Source of the DNA: Hyphomicrobiales bacterium
GTDB taxonomy: Bacteria; Pseudomonadota; Alphaproteobacteria; Rhizobiales; Xanthobacteraceae
Direction: 5' to 3'
DNA: 64,000 nt
Assembly (NCBI GenBank): GCA_017305595.1
Contig: JAFKKL010000007.1
Location: 1-64,000 of the forward strand
The position numbers and the translations under genes were made by a program. The notes beneath the pieces were generated by a model, which saw only the letters and a list, made by a program, of their open reading frames with translations, ran no database searches and was not told the DNA's origin. Positions within the stretch are counted from its first letter, which is position 1. Each line of letters opens with the position of its first letter. Below are positions 49,293 through 58,335 of the stretch, piece after piece.

Positions 49293-49967
49293 ATGAGCAA
49301 ACAGGTCGAATTTGCCGTCATTCTCAAGATGAATCCGATGTTCGCCGAACTGGGCGCGGCCGAGTTGCAACGCATCTCGGGCCTTTGTCACACGCAACAG
49401 CTCGCGGCCGGCGAGGTGTTGTTCCAGAAGGGCGACGACGGCGATGCGCTGTTCGGCGTGCGGCGCGGGCAGATCCGGATCGAAACAGGCGCATCCGACG
49501 GCGCACGGTTGACGCTCAATTTCCTCGGCCCGGGCGATCTGTTCGGTGAGGTCGCGGTGCTCGACGGCCAGAGCCGCACGGCGGATGCCACCGCCGGCGA
49601 GCCGACTGAGCTATTTGTGCTGCGGCGTGAGGACTTTCTCGCGCATCTGGAACGCGAACCGAAGGTCGCGGTGAAGCTGATCGAGTTGCTGTGCCAACGC
49701 ATCCGCTGGATGAGCGAGCGCATGGAGGAATCGGTGTTGCAGCCGCTGCCAGTGCGGCTGGCGCGGCGGCTCTGCGCATTGGCGTCCGATTTCGGCTCCG
49801 AGGTTCACATCTCGCAAGAGCAGCTCGGCGTGTTCGTCGGCGCGGCGCGCGAGAGCGTCAACCGTCAACTGCAGCAATGGCGCAAGGACGGCATCTTGGA
49901 CCTGCAACGCGGCCGCGTGTTGCTGCTCAACATGACCAAGCTCACGGCAGTGGCGCGGAACGATTAG
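49293..49967 (+). CDS. CRP/FNR-family transcription factor, probable cAMP-type
   Basis: 224 aa. A cyclic-nucleotide-binding domain (about 15-125) with phosphate-binding cassette FGEVAVLDGQSRTADA: Glu86 and Arg95 are kept, as in cAMP-binding members. The dimer helix is followed by a helix-turn-helix, ISQEQLGVFVGAARESVNRQ (173-192). It lacks the N-terminal Cys cluster of FNR. GGGGAGCA precedes ATG 49293. The nearby cyclase could supply its ligand. Confidence 0.92.
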   Translation: MSKQVEFAVILKMNPMFAELGAAELQRISGLCHTQQLAAGEVLFQKGDDGDALFGVRRGQIRIETGASDGARLTLNFLGPGDLFGEVAVLDGQSRTADATAGEPTELFVLRREDFLAHLEREPKVAVKLIELLCQRIRWMSERMEESVLQPLPVRLARRLCALASDFGSEVHISQEQLGVFVGAARESVNRQLQQWRKDGILDLQRGRVLLLNMTKLTAVARND

Positions 49968-50014
49968 GAGAGCTGGCTGCTTGCGCTTGTCGCACTGACG
50001 AAACGGAAGGCCGC

Positions 50015-53000
50015 TCACGTCGCCTGCTTGTGTTCGACTGCTGGCGGTTCGTCGTCGTGTTCGTCGCTCGATGAAATCACCTTGCGGCCGAGGCGCACGA
50101 AGAATTGGCCGACGTCGTCCATCAGCAAGAACATTGCCGGCACGAAGATCAGCGACAGCAGGGTCGAGAAGATCAGGCCTCCGATCACCGCCAGCGCCAT
50201 CGGCGAGCGGAATTCGCCTCCGGCGCCGAACGCGAGCGCGCTCGGCACCATGCCGGCGGCCATCGCGATGGTGGTCATGACGATAGGACGGGCGCGCTTC
50301 TGTCCCGCATCGATAATGGCGGCATCGCGCGCCATGCCGGCGCGGATCGATTCGATGGCGAATTCCACCAGCATGATGGCGTTCTTGGTGACGATGCCCA
50401 TCAACATCAGGATGCCGATCCACACCGGTGTGGTGAGCTGCTTGCCGGTGAGCAGTAGCGCCATGATCGCGCCGCCGATCGAGAGCGGCAGCGAGAACAG
50501 AATGGTGATCGGTTGCAGGAAGGTGCCGAACAGCAGCACCAGCACCGCATAGACCATCATCAGGCCGGCGCTGATCGCGGTGGCGAATCCGGCGGAGAGT
50601 TCGTTCAGGCTCTCGGCGTCGCCGGACTGGTTGACGCGCACGTTCTTCGGCAGGCTCTTCATCACCGGCAATTCGTAGATCGCCTTCAGCGCGTCGCCGA
50701 GGGCGGCGGTGCCGACCAGATCGGCGGCCACCGTCGCCTGCCGCTCGCGGTCGTAGCGATTGATGCTGGTGGGGCCCTGATCGAGCGTGACGTCAGCGAC
50801 GACGGAGAGTGGCACGCCGCCGCGGCCGCCGCCGAGCGGCACGCGCAGTTGTTCGAGCACGCTCAAATCGCCGCGCGCGCTGTCCTCGAGTTGTACGCGG
50901 ATCGGCACCTGGCGATCGCCGGCGTCGAACTTGGCGAGCGCCGGGCCGACGTCGCCGATGGTGGCGACGCGGATGGTTTCCGACAGGCTTTCGGTGGAGA
51001 CGCCGAGCCTTGCGGCGAGATCGGCGCGCGGCTGGATGCGCAGTTCGGGACGATCCAGCGCGGTTTCCGAGATCACGTTGGCGATCAGTGGAATCCGTTT
51101 CATCTGATTGGCGAGTTCGCTCGCCACGTTCGCGACGATGTTGCTGTCGGTGCCGGTCACCACCAGCGAGACGGCGCGCAGACCGTTCTCGTCGAGGAAC
51201 CAGTAGCGGATGTCGGGAACGCCCTCCAGCTCCTTGCCGATGGCGAGTTCAAGCTCGCGCTGGGTGATCTTGCGATCGCTCTTCGGCGTGTAGTTGATGA
51301 TCAGCGCGGCGCGGCGGACTTCGTAGGTGCCGGGCGGGACGTGGCCGCCGTCGACGAACACGCTCTTCACCTCGGGCCGCTTGCGCAGCCGCGCCACGAT
51401 GTCCTCGGTCACCTTCTCGGTGTAGGCGAGCTGCGAGCCCGGCGGCAATTCCATTGCCAAGAGGGATCGCGCGGTGTCCTGTGCCGGCAGGAAGCCTTGC
51501 GGCAACAGATGAATGCTCCAGATCGACGCGGCGAACACCGCGAAGCCGAAGATCACGGTGAGGATGTAATGCTTCACCGACCACGTCACGAGGCGTGTAT
51601 AGTTGCGCAGCACGCGGCCGGGCGGCGGGTCCTCATGCGCATGGTGCTTGAGGAAATACGCCGCAAGCACCGGCGTCACGAAGCGCGCCGCGAGCAGCGA
51701 GAAGAACACCTGCACCGACACCGTGATGCCGAACTGCTTGAAGAACTGCCCGGCGATGCCGGACATGAAGCTGGCGGGCGCGAAGATCGCGATGATGGTG
51801 AGGCTGATCGCGATCACCGCGAGACCGATTTCGTCGGCCGCCTCCAGCGCCGCGCGATAGGGCGATTTGCCCATGCGCATATGACGTACGATGTTCTCGA
51901 TTTCGACGATGGCGTCGTCCACCAGAATGCCGGTCGAGAGCGTGATGGCGAGGAACGAGACGAGATTCAGCGAGAATCCCAGCATGTCCATCGCCCAGAA
52001 CGCCGGAAAGATCGATAGTGGCAGCGAGATCGCGGCGATGATGGTGGCGCGGATGTCGCGCAGGAACAGAAATACCACGATTACCGCGAGGATTGCGCCC
52101 TCGAACAAGGTCGAGATCGCGGCCTCGTAGTTGCCCTTGGTAAAATCGACCGACGTATCGATCAACTTGAGATCGACGTCGGGATACGCGGCCTTCAGCG
52201 CTTCGATGCGCTTTTCCACGGCGGCGGCGACCACCACGTCGCTGGCGCCCTTGGAGCGCTTGATGCCGAGCGCTACCACCGGTTCGCCGTTGAAGCGCGC
52301 GAAGGTGCGGCGGTCGGCGATGGTGTCGGTGACGGTGCCGAGATCGTCGAGGCGCAGTTCGCCGCCGGCCGGCAAGCTGATCATCGTGCCGGCGAGATCC
52401 TGCAACGTCTTCGCGCCGGCGAGCGTGCGGATCGCCTGATCGTTCTTGCCGATTTCAGCGCGGCCCCCGGCGAGATCGACATTGGTGCCGCGCAGCCTTC
52501 GGCTGACATCGACCGCAGTGAGGCCGGCGGCCTGCAGGCGGTCTGGATCGAGTGAAACGAGGATCTCGCGCTCGACGCCGCCGATGCGTTCGACCTGCGC
52601 CACGCCGCGCACACCTTGCAGCGCGCGCTTCACCACGTCGTCGACGAAATACGACAATTGCTCCGGCGTTTTGCCGGGCGAGATCGCCGCGTAAGTAACG
52701 ATCGGCAGGCCGATGACGTCGACGCGCTGGATCAGCGGCTCGTTGACGTTCTGCGGCAGGTTGGCGCGGACCCGCGTCACCGCGTCCTTGATGTCGTTGA
52801 GCGCACGGTCGGTATTGGTTTCCAATGCGAACTGGATGGTGGTCACCGACAGGCCGTCGGTGATCGACGATGCGATATGGCGAACGCCCTCGACGCCGGA
52901 GACGCCGTCCTCGATGGTCTTGGTGACCTGCGCTTCCAGTTCGGCAGGCGCGGCGCCGAATTGCGACACCGCAACCGAGATCACCGGAATGTCGGCAGCC

Positions 53001-53119
53001 GGCAGCCGCGTCACCGCGAGCTTGGTGAAGCTGATCCAGCCCAGTGCCAGGAGGATGATGGAGAACAGCACCGACGGCAGCGGGTGGCGGATCGACCAGG
53101 CCGAAATATTCAAGGACAT
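50015..53119 (-). CDS. RND efflux permease (HAE1-like)
   Basis: 1034 aa, 12 membrane helices and two large periplasmic loops, of normal RND length. N terminus LPSVLFSIILLALGWISFTK; TM4 has the proton-relay Asp pair in GILVDDAIVEIENIVRHM; TM10 region has the conserved Lys-type segment MGIVTKNAIMLVEFAI. The Asp pair marks a proton-driven multidrug or lipid-type exporter, and the heavy-metal CusA signature is not seen. The adaptor stop abuts its start with no gap. No TolC-type gene is nearby. Confidence 0.93.
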   Translation of the reverse strand: MSLNISAWSIRHPLPSVLFSIILLALGWISFTKLAVTRLPAADIPVISVAVSQFGAAPAELEAQVTKTIEDGVSGVEGVRHIASSITDGLSVTTIQFALETNTDRALNDIKDAVTRVRANLPQNVNEPLIQRVDVIGLPIVTYAAISPGKTPEQLSYFVDDVVKRALQGVRGVAQVERIGGVEREILVSLDPDRLQAAGLTAVDVSRRLRGTNVDLAGGRAEIGKNDQAIRTLAGAKTLQDLAGTMISLPAGGELRLDDLGTVTDTIADRRTFARFNGEPVVALGIKRSKGASDVVVAAAVEKRIEALKAAYPDVDLKLIDTSVDFTKGNYEAAISTLFEGAILAVIVVFLFLRDIRATIIAAISLPLSIFPAFWAMDMLGFSLNLVSFLAITLSTGILVDDAIVEIENIVRHMRMGKSPYRAALEAADEIGLAVIAISLTIIAIFAPASFMSGIAGQFFKQFGITVSVQVFFSLLAARFVTPVLAAYFLKHHAHEDPPPGRVLRNYTRLVTWSVKHYILTVIFGFAVFAASIWSIHLLPQGFLPAQDTARSLLAMELPPGSQLAYTEKVTEDIVARLRKRPEVKSVFVDGGHVPPGTYEVRRAALIINYTPKSDRKITQRELELAIGKELEGVPDIRYWFLDENGLRAVSLVVTGTDSNIVANVASELANQMKRIPLIANVISETALDRPELRIQPRADLAARLGVSTESLSETIRVATIGDVGPALAKFDAGDRQVPIRVQLEDSARGDLSVLEQLRVPLGGGRGGVPLSVVADVTLDQGPTSINRYDRERQATVAADLVGTAALGDALKAIYELPVMKSLPKNVRVNQSGDAESLNELSAGFATAISAGLMMVYAVLVLLFGTFLQPITILFSLPLSIGGAIMALLLTGKQLTTPVWIGILMLMGIVTKNAIMLVEFAIESIRAGMARDAAIIDAGQKRARPIVMTTIAMAAGMVPSALAFGAGGEFRSPMALAVIGGLIFSTLLSLIFVPAMFLLMDDVGQFFVRLGRKVISSSDEHDDEPPAVEHKQAT

Positions 53120-54076
53120 TTATCGGCCTCGCAGGCGATCGGGGTCGTCGTTGAAGATGGGTTTGACGCGGTCGCCGTCATGCAGCGAGGTGCCGGCATC
53201 GGCGACCACGATCTCGTCGGTCTTGAGGCCTTCGAGAATTTCCACGGCGGTGTCGGAGTTCAGGCCGGTGCGCACCCGCCGCGTCTCGATGACGTCGCCG
53301 GCGACGACCTGAATCGTCGAATGGTCCACCGCCGAACGCGGGATCGACACGCCGCAGCTTCGCTTGGCATCGATACTGACGCGCGCGAACAGGCCGACCC
53401 GCAGCGGCGCGTTGCTGGTCAGCGCTACGCGGACGTGGCCGAGCTGGGTGCGCTGGTCGATCTGCGGATCAATCCGGCGGATGCGGCCGGCAAGATCAGG
53501 CTGGCCGTCGCGGCTGATGCGGGCGGTGGCGCCAACGGTCAGCTTCGGCATATGGAGGCCCGGCACCTCGACGTCGAATTCGAGAACGTTGTCGATCGCG
53601 ATGCGAAACATCGGCTCGGCCTGCGGCGAGGCCGGCGCGCCGACCATGGTGTGCACCTTGGTGATCAGGCCGGCGGCCGGCGCCTTCAAGATGATGGGAT
53701 TGCGCGAACTGCCGGCGGGCGAGGGCGTCAGCTTTGCCAACTCTTGATTGTCGGTGACGACATCGCCTTCATGCACGAGAAGATCGGTGACCTTCGAGCC
53801 TTCGGTGTCGACATTTACCACGGCTTCCTGCTTCGGCACCACGAAGCCGGTGACGCGGATCATGTCGGAAAAGCAGGCGTGCTTGGCTTTCACCACGCTG
53901 ACAGTGACGCCATTGTTGTTCGTTCCTTCGGCGGCACGGAGCGGCGTGATCATGGCGCCGCCGAGCAGCGCGGCGAGCGCGAAGGCACGGGGCAATGTGC
54001 CAAGTGTCGCCGACAGCCATCGTGGCGCTACGGCAATGTCTGACGCCACGGGCGGCTGACGGTTGGGCTCGATCAT
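53120..54076 (-). CDS. Short hairpin-less periplasmic adaptor of the RND pump
   Basis: 318 aa. Signal or anchor segment about 28-48, then half-lipoyl segments (GSKVTDLLVHEGDVVTDNQ; IILKAPAAGLITKVHT) joined by a loop of about 13 residues, so no coiled-coil hairpin. Barrel and membrane-proximal domains follow (RIRRIDPQIDQRTQLGHVRV; VEILEGLKTDEIVVADAGTS). Cys68 (HACFSDM) and Cys241 (RSCGVSIP) are shared with the paralogue at 44073. Its stop codon is immediately followed by the pump start codon. ATG 54076 is preferred to a GTG at 54133. Confidence 0.9.
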   Translation of the reverse strand: MIEPNRQPPVASDIAVAPRWLSATLGTLPRAFALAALLGGAMITPLRAAEGTNNNGVTVSVVKAKHACFSDMIRVTGFVVPKQEAVVNVDTEGSKVTDLLVHEGDVVTDNQELAKLTPSPAGSSRNPIILKAPAAGLITKVHTMVGAPASPQAEPMFRIAIDNVLEFDVEVPGLHMPKLTVGATARISRDGQPDLAGRIRRIDPQIDQRTQLGHVRVALTSNAPLRVGLFARVSIDAKRSCGVSIPRSAVDHSTIQVVAGDVIETRRVRTGLNSDTAVEILEGLKTDEIVVADAGTSLHDGDRVKPIFNDDPDRLRGR

Positions 54077-54153
54077 GAACGGCGTCGCTTGTCGATGAGA
54101 GGAATCCGTAGGGTGGTGCAGGGCGGTTGGCACAACGATGTTACTAGGAGATG

Positions 54154-54804
54154 TTACTTGGACGCCGTCTTGTTCTGCATGTTGACGATCTGCACGCGCC
54201 GGTTGGCGGCGTCGAGCGGCGCGTCCGGTTTCTTCAACCGGGTTTCGCCGTAGCCGACCGTGACCAGTTCGTCGCCCGCGATCCCGAATTTCTCGACCAG
54301 ATAGTGTTTCACGGCGTCGGCGCGTCGTTCCGACAGCGATTGATTGTAGCTGTCGCTGCCGACGGCGTCGGTGTAACCCGCGAGCAGGAAGGTCGAGCCT
54401 TTCAGGTCGGGATTGGTGAGCGCGCGTCCCAGTGCCTCGACCGCCGATTTAGCCTGCGCGCCGATGGTCGCCGAGTTGTAGTCGAAGTTGATTTCGAGAT
54501 CGATGCTCGGCCGCTGGTCGGCGATGGTTGCGATCTGCTGGCGCTCGCCGGTGGACAGCGAGCGCGTCGTGCGGTTGCGCACGGTGTCGATGAAGCGGGT
54601 GTCGGCGGGGTTCGTCGTAGCTTCGGGCGGCGGCGTCATCGACAGGCTGCGCGTCAGCGGCTTCTTCGGCGTCAACGCTTGCAGAATCTGCCCCTCGCTG
54701 ACCTCGCCGGCATTCGCCATGCCGCCGCTCATCGCCATCAGCACGCCAAGGACCAGAAGCGAACGGAGCGTGTCGCGACCGTGTCGTTTCGATGCGATTG
54801 CCAT
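54154..54804 (-). CDS. OmpA-family protein (upstream of the RND genes)
   Basis: 216 aa. Signal peptide (LLVLGVLMAMSGGMANA) then a linker with a twice-used RSLS motif and a C-terminal OmpA-like peptidoglycan-binding domain: IDLEINFDYNSATIGAQAKS, LLAGYTDAVGSDSYNQSLSE and RRADAVKHYLVEKFG. The peptidoglycan-contacting Asp and Arg of TDAVGS...RR are kept. ATG 54804 follows GGAGG with a long gap (about 10 nt). It is closely related to the OmpA protein at 56640, on the other side of the dead-caspase gene. Confidence 0.9.
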   Translation of the reverse strand: MAIASKRHGRDTLRSLLVLGVLMAMSGGMANAGEVSEGQILQALTPKKPLTRSLSMTPPPEATTNPADTRFIDTVRNRTTRSLSTGERQQIATIADQRPSIDLEINFDYNSATIGAQAKSAVEALGRALTNPDLKGSTFLLAGYTDAVGSDSYNQSLSERRADAVKHYLVEKFGIAGDELVTVGYGETRLKKPDAPLDAANRRVQIVNMQNKTASK

Positions 54805-54949
54805 GATGAAATTCCTCCGCTGCAATAAAGACGCTGGTTGGAGCCAACGATGGAAACAGTTGTCCGCGAGAGACCGGAAAGCCGGCCCCGGGTTTTTGAA
54901 ATCCGCGACGGAACGGCCGGTCATCCGGCCACGCTCCGCGCAATCAAAC

Positions 54950-56431
54950 TCAGTTTACGCCGTAGCCGGCGAATTCCTTGGCGATGTTGGGGTCCATCGC
55001 CTTGGCGTTGGTGATGTCGAGTTCGCCGGCCGCCGTCGCACCGCTACGCTGCTTGGCGAGGCCTCGGCCATAGAGCGACGACGTCAGCCGCGGATTGACC
55101 TTGAGCGCGGCGTCGAAGTCGACGATGGCGTCCTTGGCCTTGCCGCTCTTGAGATAAAGCAAACCGCGGCTGTCGAGCGCATCGACGAAGCCGGGACGCA
55201 GCCGCAGCGCTTCGTTGCAGTCATGAAGCGCGGTCGACAATTCACCGACGACGGTGCGGGTCCAGCAACGATTGTTGAGGGCCTCGACGTCCTTCGGGTT
55301 CAGTTTCAGCGTCTCATCGAAATCCTTGATGGCCGCGCTATAGGCGCCCTTGCTGGCATAGACCTGGCCGCGCCGGTACAGCGAATTGACGTCCTTCGGG
55401 TTGGCGGCGATCTTGGCGTTCAGCGCCGCGACCGTCGGTTCATGAGCCAGTGACGCGACGCTGGTTTCCGCCGGTTTGACTTCGACGGGCTTCGCTTCGA
55501 TGGGCTTGACCTCGATAGGCTTGGCTTCAACTGGCTTGGCCTCCGCTGGCTTCGCAGGCTCCGGCTGGGTGGCGACCGCCACCGGCTTCGCCGGTTCGGT
55601 CGTGGCTGGCGGCTGCGCCGCCGGTTTGACCTCGGAGACGAGCGGCTTCGGATCGAGCTTGGCGACCTTAGCGCCGGCGACGAAAGCGAAGTCTTCCGCC
55701 AGCGACGACGAGATCCACGGCACCTGCTCACTGCGCGAGGCGCGCGTCACGCCGACGCGGGTGCGGTTGAGCGTTTCCTCGGCGGTGAGATCGGGAACGC
55801 GGATTTCCTTAAGCAACTCGCCCACGAACAGGCTGCGCTCGGCACCGGAATCGCCGACCACCGAACTCAACGCCGCCGAATACATCACCAGCGAGCCGCT
55901 CGGCGCGATCACCGGCGCAAGGCCCGCCGAGAAACTGCGGAACCGGCGCTCGAACGGATTGCGGCGCGAAGCGTCGAGCAGCGCGATCTTCACCCCGGCG
56001 CCACGGCTGTTGATCTCGCCGAGAATGGTTTCGAGGCTGAAGCCGTCGCGGCGGACATCCGCCTCGGTCCAGATCTGCGCATCGACCGGCAGGATGTAAC
56101 TTTGCCGCGCCGACTGGATGCCGAAGCCGCTGAAGAAGATCAGCGCCGCGGTGCCCGGTTTGATCTGGCCATAGAATTTATCGAGGGCGCGACGCATGGC
56201 CTCGCCGGAAAGGTTCTCGCCGATCTCGACCTCGAAGCCATCGCGCTTCAATTCATCGGCGATGTCGCGGGCGTCGTTGATCGGCTCTTTCAGCGGCGTT
56301 TCGTTGTCGGGGTATTTGGCATTGCCGATGATCAGGGCCAGACGCTCGCCGTCGGCATGGGCCGCGACCACCGGAAGCAGCGGTGTCGCCAGCATCGACA
56401 GGGCAGCAAGTAGGGCAATGCGCAATTTCAT
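54950..56431 (-). CDS. Caspase-fold protein with both catalytic residues lost, plus TPR repeats
   Basis: 493 aa. Signal peptide (LLAALSMLATPLLPVVAAHA), a caspase-like domain (about 28-255), a Pro/Lys/Glu linker of imperfect K-P-[VI]-E-[AV] pentapeptides (about 275-325), and three to four TPRs (about 335-480). In the caspase part the catalytic His is Phe103 (FFSGFGIQ) and the catalytic Cys is Ser155 (LLDASRRNPFERRF). Both changes equal those in the paralogue at 43008, so loss of activity is ancestral to the pair. TPRs imply protein binding. ATG 56431 has a weak site. Confidence 0.9.
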   Translation of the reverse strand: MKLRIALLAALSMLATPLLPVVAAHADGERLALIIGNAKYPDNETPLKEPINDARDIADELKRDGFEVEIGENLSGEAMRRALDKFYGQIKPGTAALIFFSGFGIQSARQSYILPVDAQIWTEADVRRDGFSLETILGEINSRGAGVKIALLDASRRNPFERRFRSFSAGLAPVIAPSGSLVMYSAALSSVVGDSGAERSLFVGELLKEIRVPDLTAEETLNRTRVGVTRASRSEQVPWISSSLAEDFAFVAGAKVAKLDPKPLVSEVKPAAQPPATTEPAKPVAVATQPEPAKPAEAKPVEAKPIEVKPIEAKPVEVKPAETSVASLAHEPTVAALNAKIAANPKDVNSLYRRGQVYASKGAYSAAIKDFDETLKLNPKDVEALNNRCWTRTVVGELSTALHDCNEALRLRPGFVDALDSRGLLYLKSGKAKDAIVDFDAALKVNPRLTSSLYGRGLAKQRSGATAAGELDITNAKAMDPNIAKEFAGYGVN

Positions 56432-56639
56432 GAGGCGACGGTCCGCGGAAGAACGAAGGCAAACTGTATTCAGCAACAGGTCCACGACCGTACCCCACGG
56501 CATCGCATTTTCAAATAGGACCCCCTTGTTCGTGGAGGCTTCCGGCTGCACCGCGATGCTACGCATCACCCCCCGTGGCAACGAACCGCAGCGCGGGTGA
56601 GGGCCCGCGCTGCGTCTGGTGTGGAGAGCGAGCGGACGG

Positions 56640-57275
56640 CTACTTGGCCGCGTGCTCCTTCTCGGCCACGTTGACGATCTCGACACGGCGATTTTCCGCC
56701 GCAAAAGGCTCGGCTGAATTCTTCAGGCCGTCCTTGCCGTAGCCGGATGTCACCAGCAGGTCCGGCGAGACCTTGTAGTTGTCGACAAGGAAGCGCTTCA
56801 CCGTCTCCGCGCGGCGTTCCGACAGTTTCTGATTGTAGTCGTCGGCGCCCTTCGCGTCGGTATGGCCGCCCAGCATCACCACCGAGCCTTGTAATTCGGG
56901 ACTGGTGAGTGCCTTGCCGAGGCTGTTGAGCTGCGGCTCGGCGCGTGGCGTCAGGTCAGCCGAGTTGAAATCGAAGTTGATCTCGACGTCGATCTTCGGC
57001 CGCTTGGCCGCGATCTCGGCCATTTGTTCACGGTCGCCGAGCGACAGCGACCGGCTCTGCGCGCGCACACGCTGGATAAACGCGGTGTCAGCGTCGTTGA
57101 GGTGCGCGCGCGTCGATACGCTGAGGCTGCGGGTCCTCGGCTTCAGACCGTCGATGATCTGCTGCGTCGACAACTCGCCGGCCACGGCCGATTGCAGGAC
57201 GGGCGACACGACAAAGCCGCCAGTCAGCATTGCGAGGGCGAGGGTGGTGCCCAGATATGTCCGCCGGCTCATCAT
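56640..57275 (-). CDS. OmpA-family protein (upstream of the TPR dead caspase)
   Basis: 211 aa from ATG 57275, with GGAG 6 nt upstream. Signal peptide (TTLALAMLTGGFVVSPVLQS region), RSLS-containing linker, and an OmpA-like domain: IDVEINFDFNSADLTPRAEP, VMLGGHTDAKGADDYNQKLS and ERRAETVKRFLVDNYKVS. It should tie to peptidoglycan. Starts at 57281 and 57272 are also possible. The protein shares both the linker motif and domain with the OmpA protein at 54154, so the pair arose by local duplication. Confidence 0.9.
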   Translation of the reverse strand: MMSRRTYLGTTLALAMLTGGFVVSPVLQSAVAGELSTQQIIDGLKPRTRSLSVSTRAHLNDADTAFIQRVRAQSRSLSLGDREQMAEIAAKRPKIDVEINFDFNSADLTPRAEPQLNSLGKALTSPELQGSVVMLGGHTDAKGADDYNQKLSERRAETVKRFLVDNYKVSPDLLVTSGYGKDGLKNSAEPFAAENRRVEIVNVAEKEHAAK

Positions 57276-57525
57276 CTTCATCTCCGTTCGATTGTGAGTG
57301 CGATGGCTGCCACTCTAGTCCGCGCGCCGGCAGAGAATGTGATTATGATCACACAAGAAAGAAGTCTGCTTCTGCGGCGCGGGCTGCACCGCAGCCTGCA
57401 CGGATAGGACGCGATACGGATCGGCAAGGTTCAAAAGCGCAGCGATGGCATGTCATCCGCTACCTTTGACATTTGCGGCGCGGATGGTGTGAATGCGGGC
57501 AAGAAACGCAACCAGAGGACGACCC

Positions 57526-58335
57526 GTGTCACAGACTTACGAAATTTTCGCCATCCGCTACGCGACGATGTCGCCGCGCACGCCGCAGATGAATTTCCTC
57601 GCCCCCGATCCGCATGAGACCACGGCGTCCGATCTCGACTACTTCGTCTGGCTGATCCGCGGTGGCGGCCGCGACATTTTGGTGGACACGGGCTTCAACG
57701 AGGTCGCGGCGAAAGAGCGCAGCCGCAAGCTGACGGTCAATCCGGTCGATGCGCTGGCGGCATTCGGCGTCAAGGCCGACAGCATCGGCGATGTGGTGGT
57801 GACGCATCTGCACTACGACCATGCCGGCAATCTCGACCGCTTCCCCAACGCCCGGTTCCATTTGCAGGACCGCGAGATGAGCTACGCCACCGGGCGCTGC
57901 ATGTGCCACGGCATGTTGCGGCATCCGTTCTCGGTGGAAGACGTGACCTTGATGGTGCGTCACGTCTACAGCGAGCGCGTCACGTTCCATAAGGGCGAGG
58001 GTGAGATCGCGCCCGGCGTGACGCTGCACCATGTCGGTGGCCATTCCGACGGCTTGCAGATCGTCCGGGTGGCGACCGCGCGTGGGCCGGTGGTGCTGGC
58101 CTCCGACGCGGCGCATTATTATGCGAACCTGCATCGCCGCAGCCCGTTCCCGATCGTCTACAACGTCGGTGACATGGTGGAGGGCTGGGCCACCGCCGAA
58201 CGGCTGGCCGGGCATCCCGACCGCGTCATTCCGGGGCACGATCCGCTGGTCTGCGATATCTATCCGCGCGTCAGCGACAAGGCCGACGCCTTCGCGCTGC
58301 ACGTCGCGCCGTCAAGATCGTTCGCGAAGGCTTAG
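57526..58335 (+). CDS. Metallo-beta-lactamase-fold protein, N-acyl homoserine lactonase-like
   Basis: 269 aa from GTG 57526 (GAGG 7 nt upstream). The dizinc motif is complete: His94-x-His96-x-Asp98-His99 in THLHYDHAG, then HVGGHSDGLQ with a third His, SDAAHYY with the bridging Asp, and PGHDP. It resembles AiiA/AttM-type lactonases, but such relatives also act on other lactones or esters. It is followed by the convergent MarR gene with 4 nt overlap, at the left edge of an aromatic-catabolism cluster. Quorum quenching is not proven. Confidence 0.88.
   Translation: MSQTYEIFAIRYATMSPRTPQMNFLAPDPHETTASDLDYFVWLIRGGGRDILVDTGFNEVAAKERSRKLTVNPVDALAAFGVKADSIGDVVVTHLHYDHAGNLDRFPNARFHLQDREMSYATGRCMCHGMLRHPFSVEDVTLMVRHVYSERVTFHKGEGEIAPGVTLHHVGGHSDGLQIVRVATARGPVVLASDAAHYYANLHRRSPFPIVYNVGDMVEGWATAERLAGHPDRVIPGHDPLVCDIYPRVSDKADAFALHVAPSRSFAKA

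Noticed and set aside
50513-54043. Two plus-strand frames of about 500 codons opposite the RND and adaptor genes
   Set aside because: Shadows of the well-supported minus-strand genes; no start-site signal.
43008-56431. Active metacaspases
   Set aside because: Both proteins have Phe for the catalytic His and Ser for the catalytic Cys in aligned blocks.
57526-58335. Firm call of quorum-quenching AHL lactonase
   Set aside because: The metal motif is intact, but the family also includes other lactonases and esterases, and no LuxI/LuxR gene is near.
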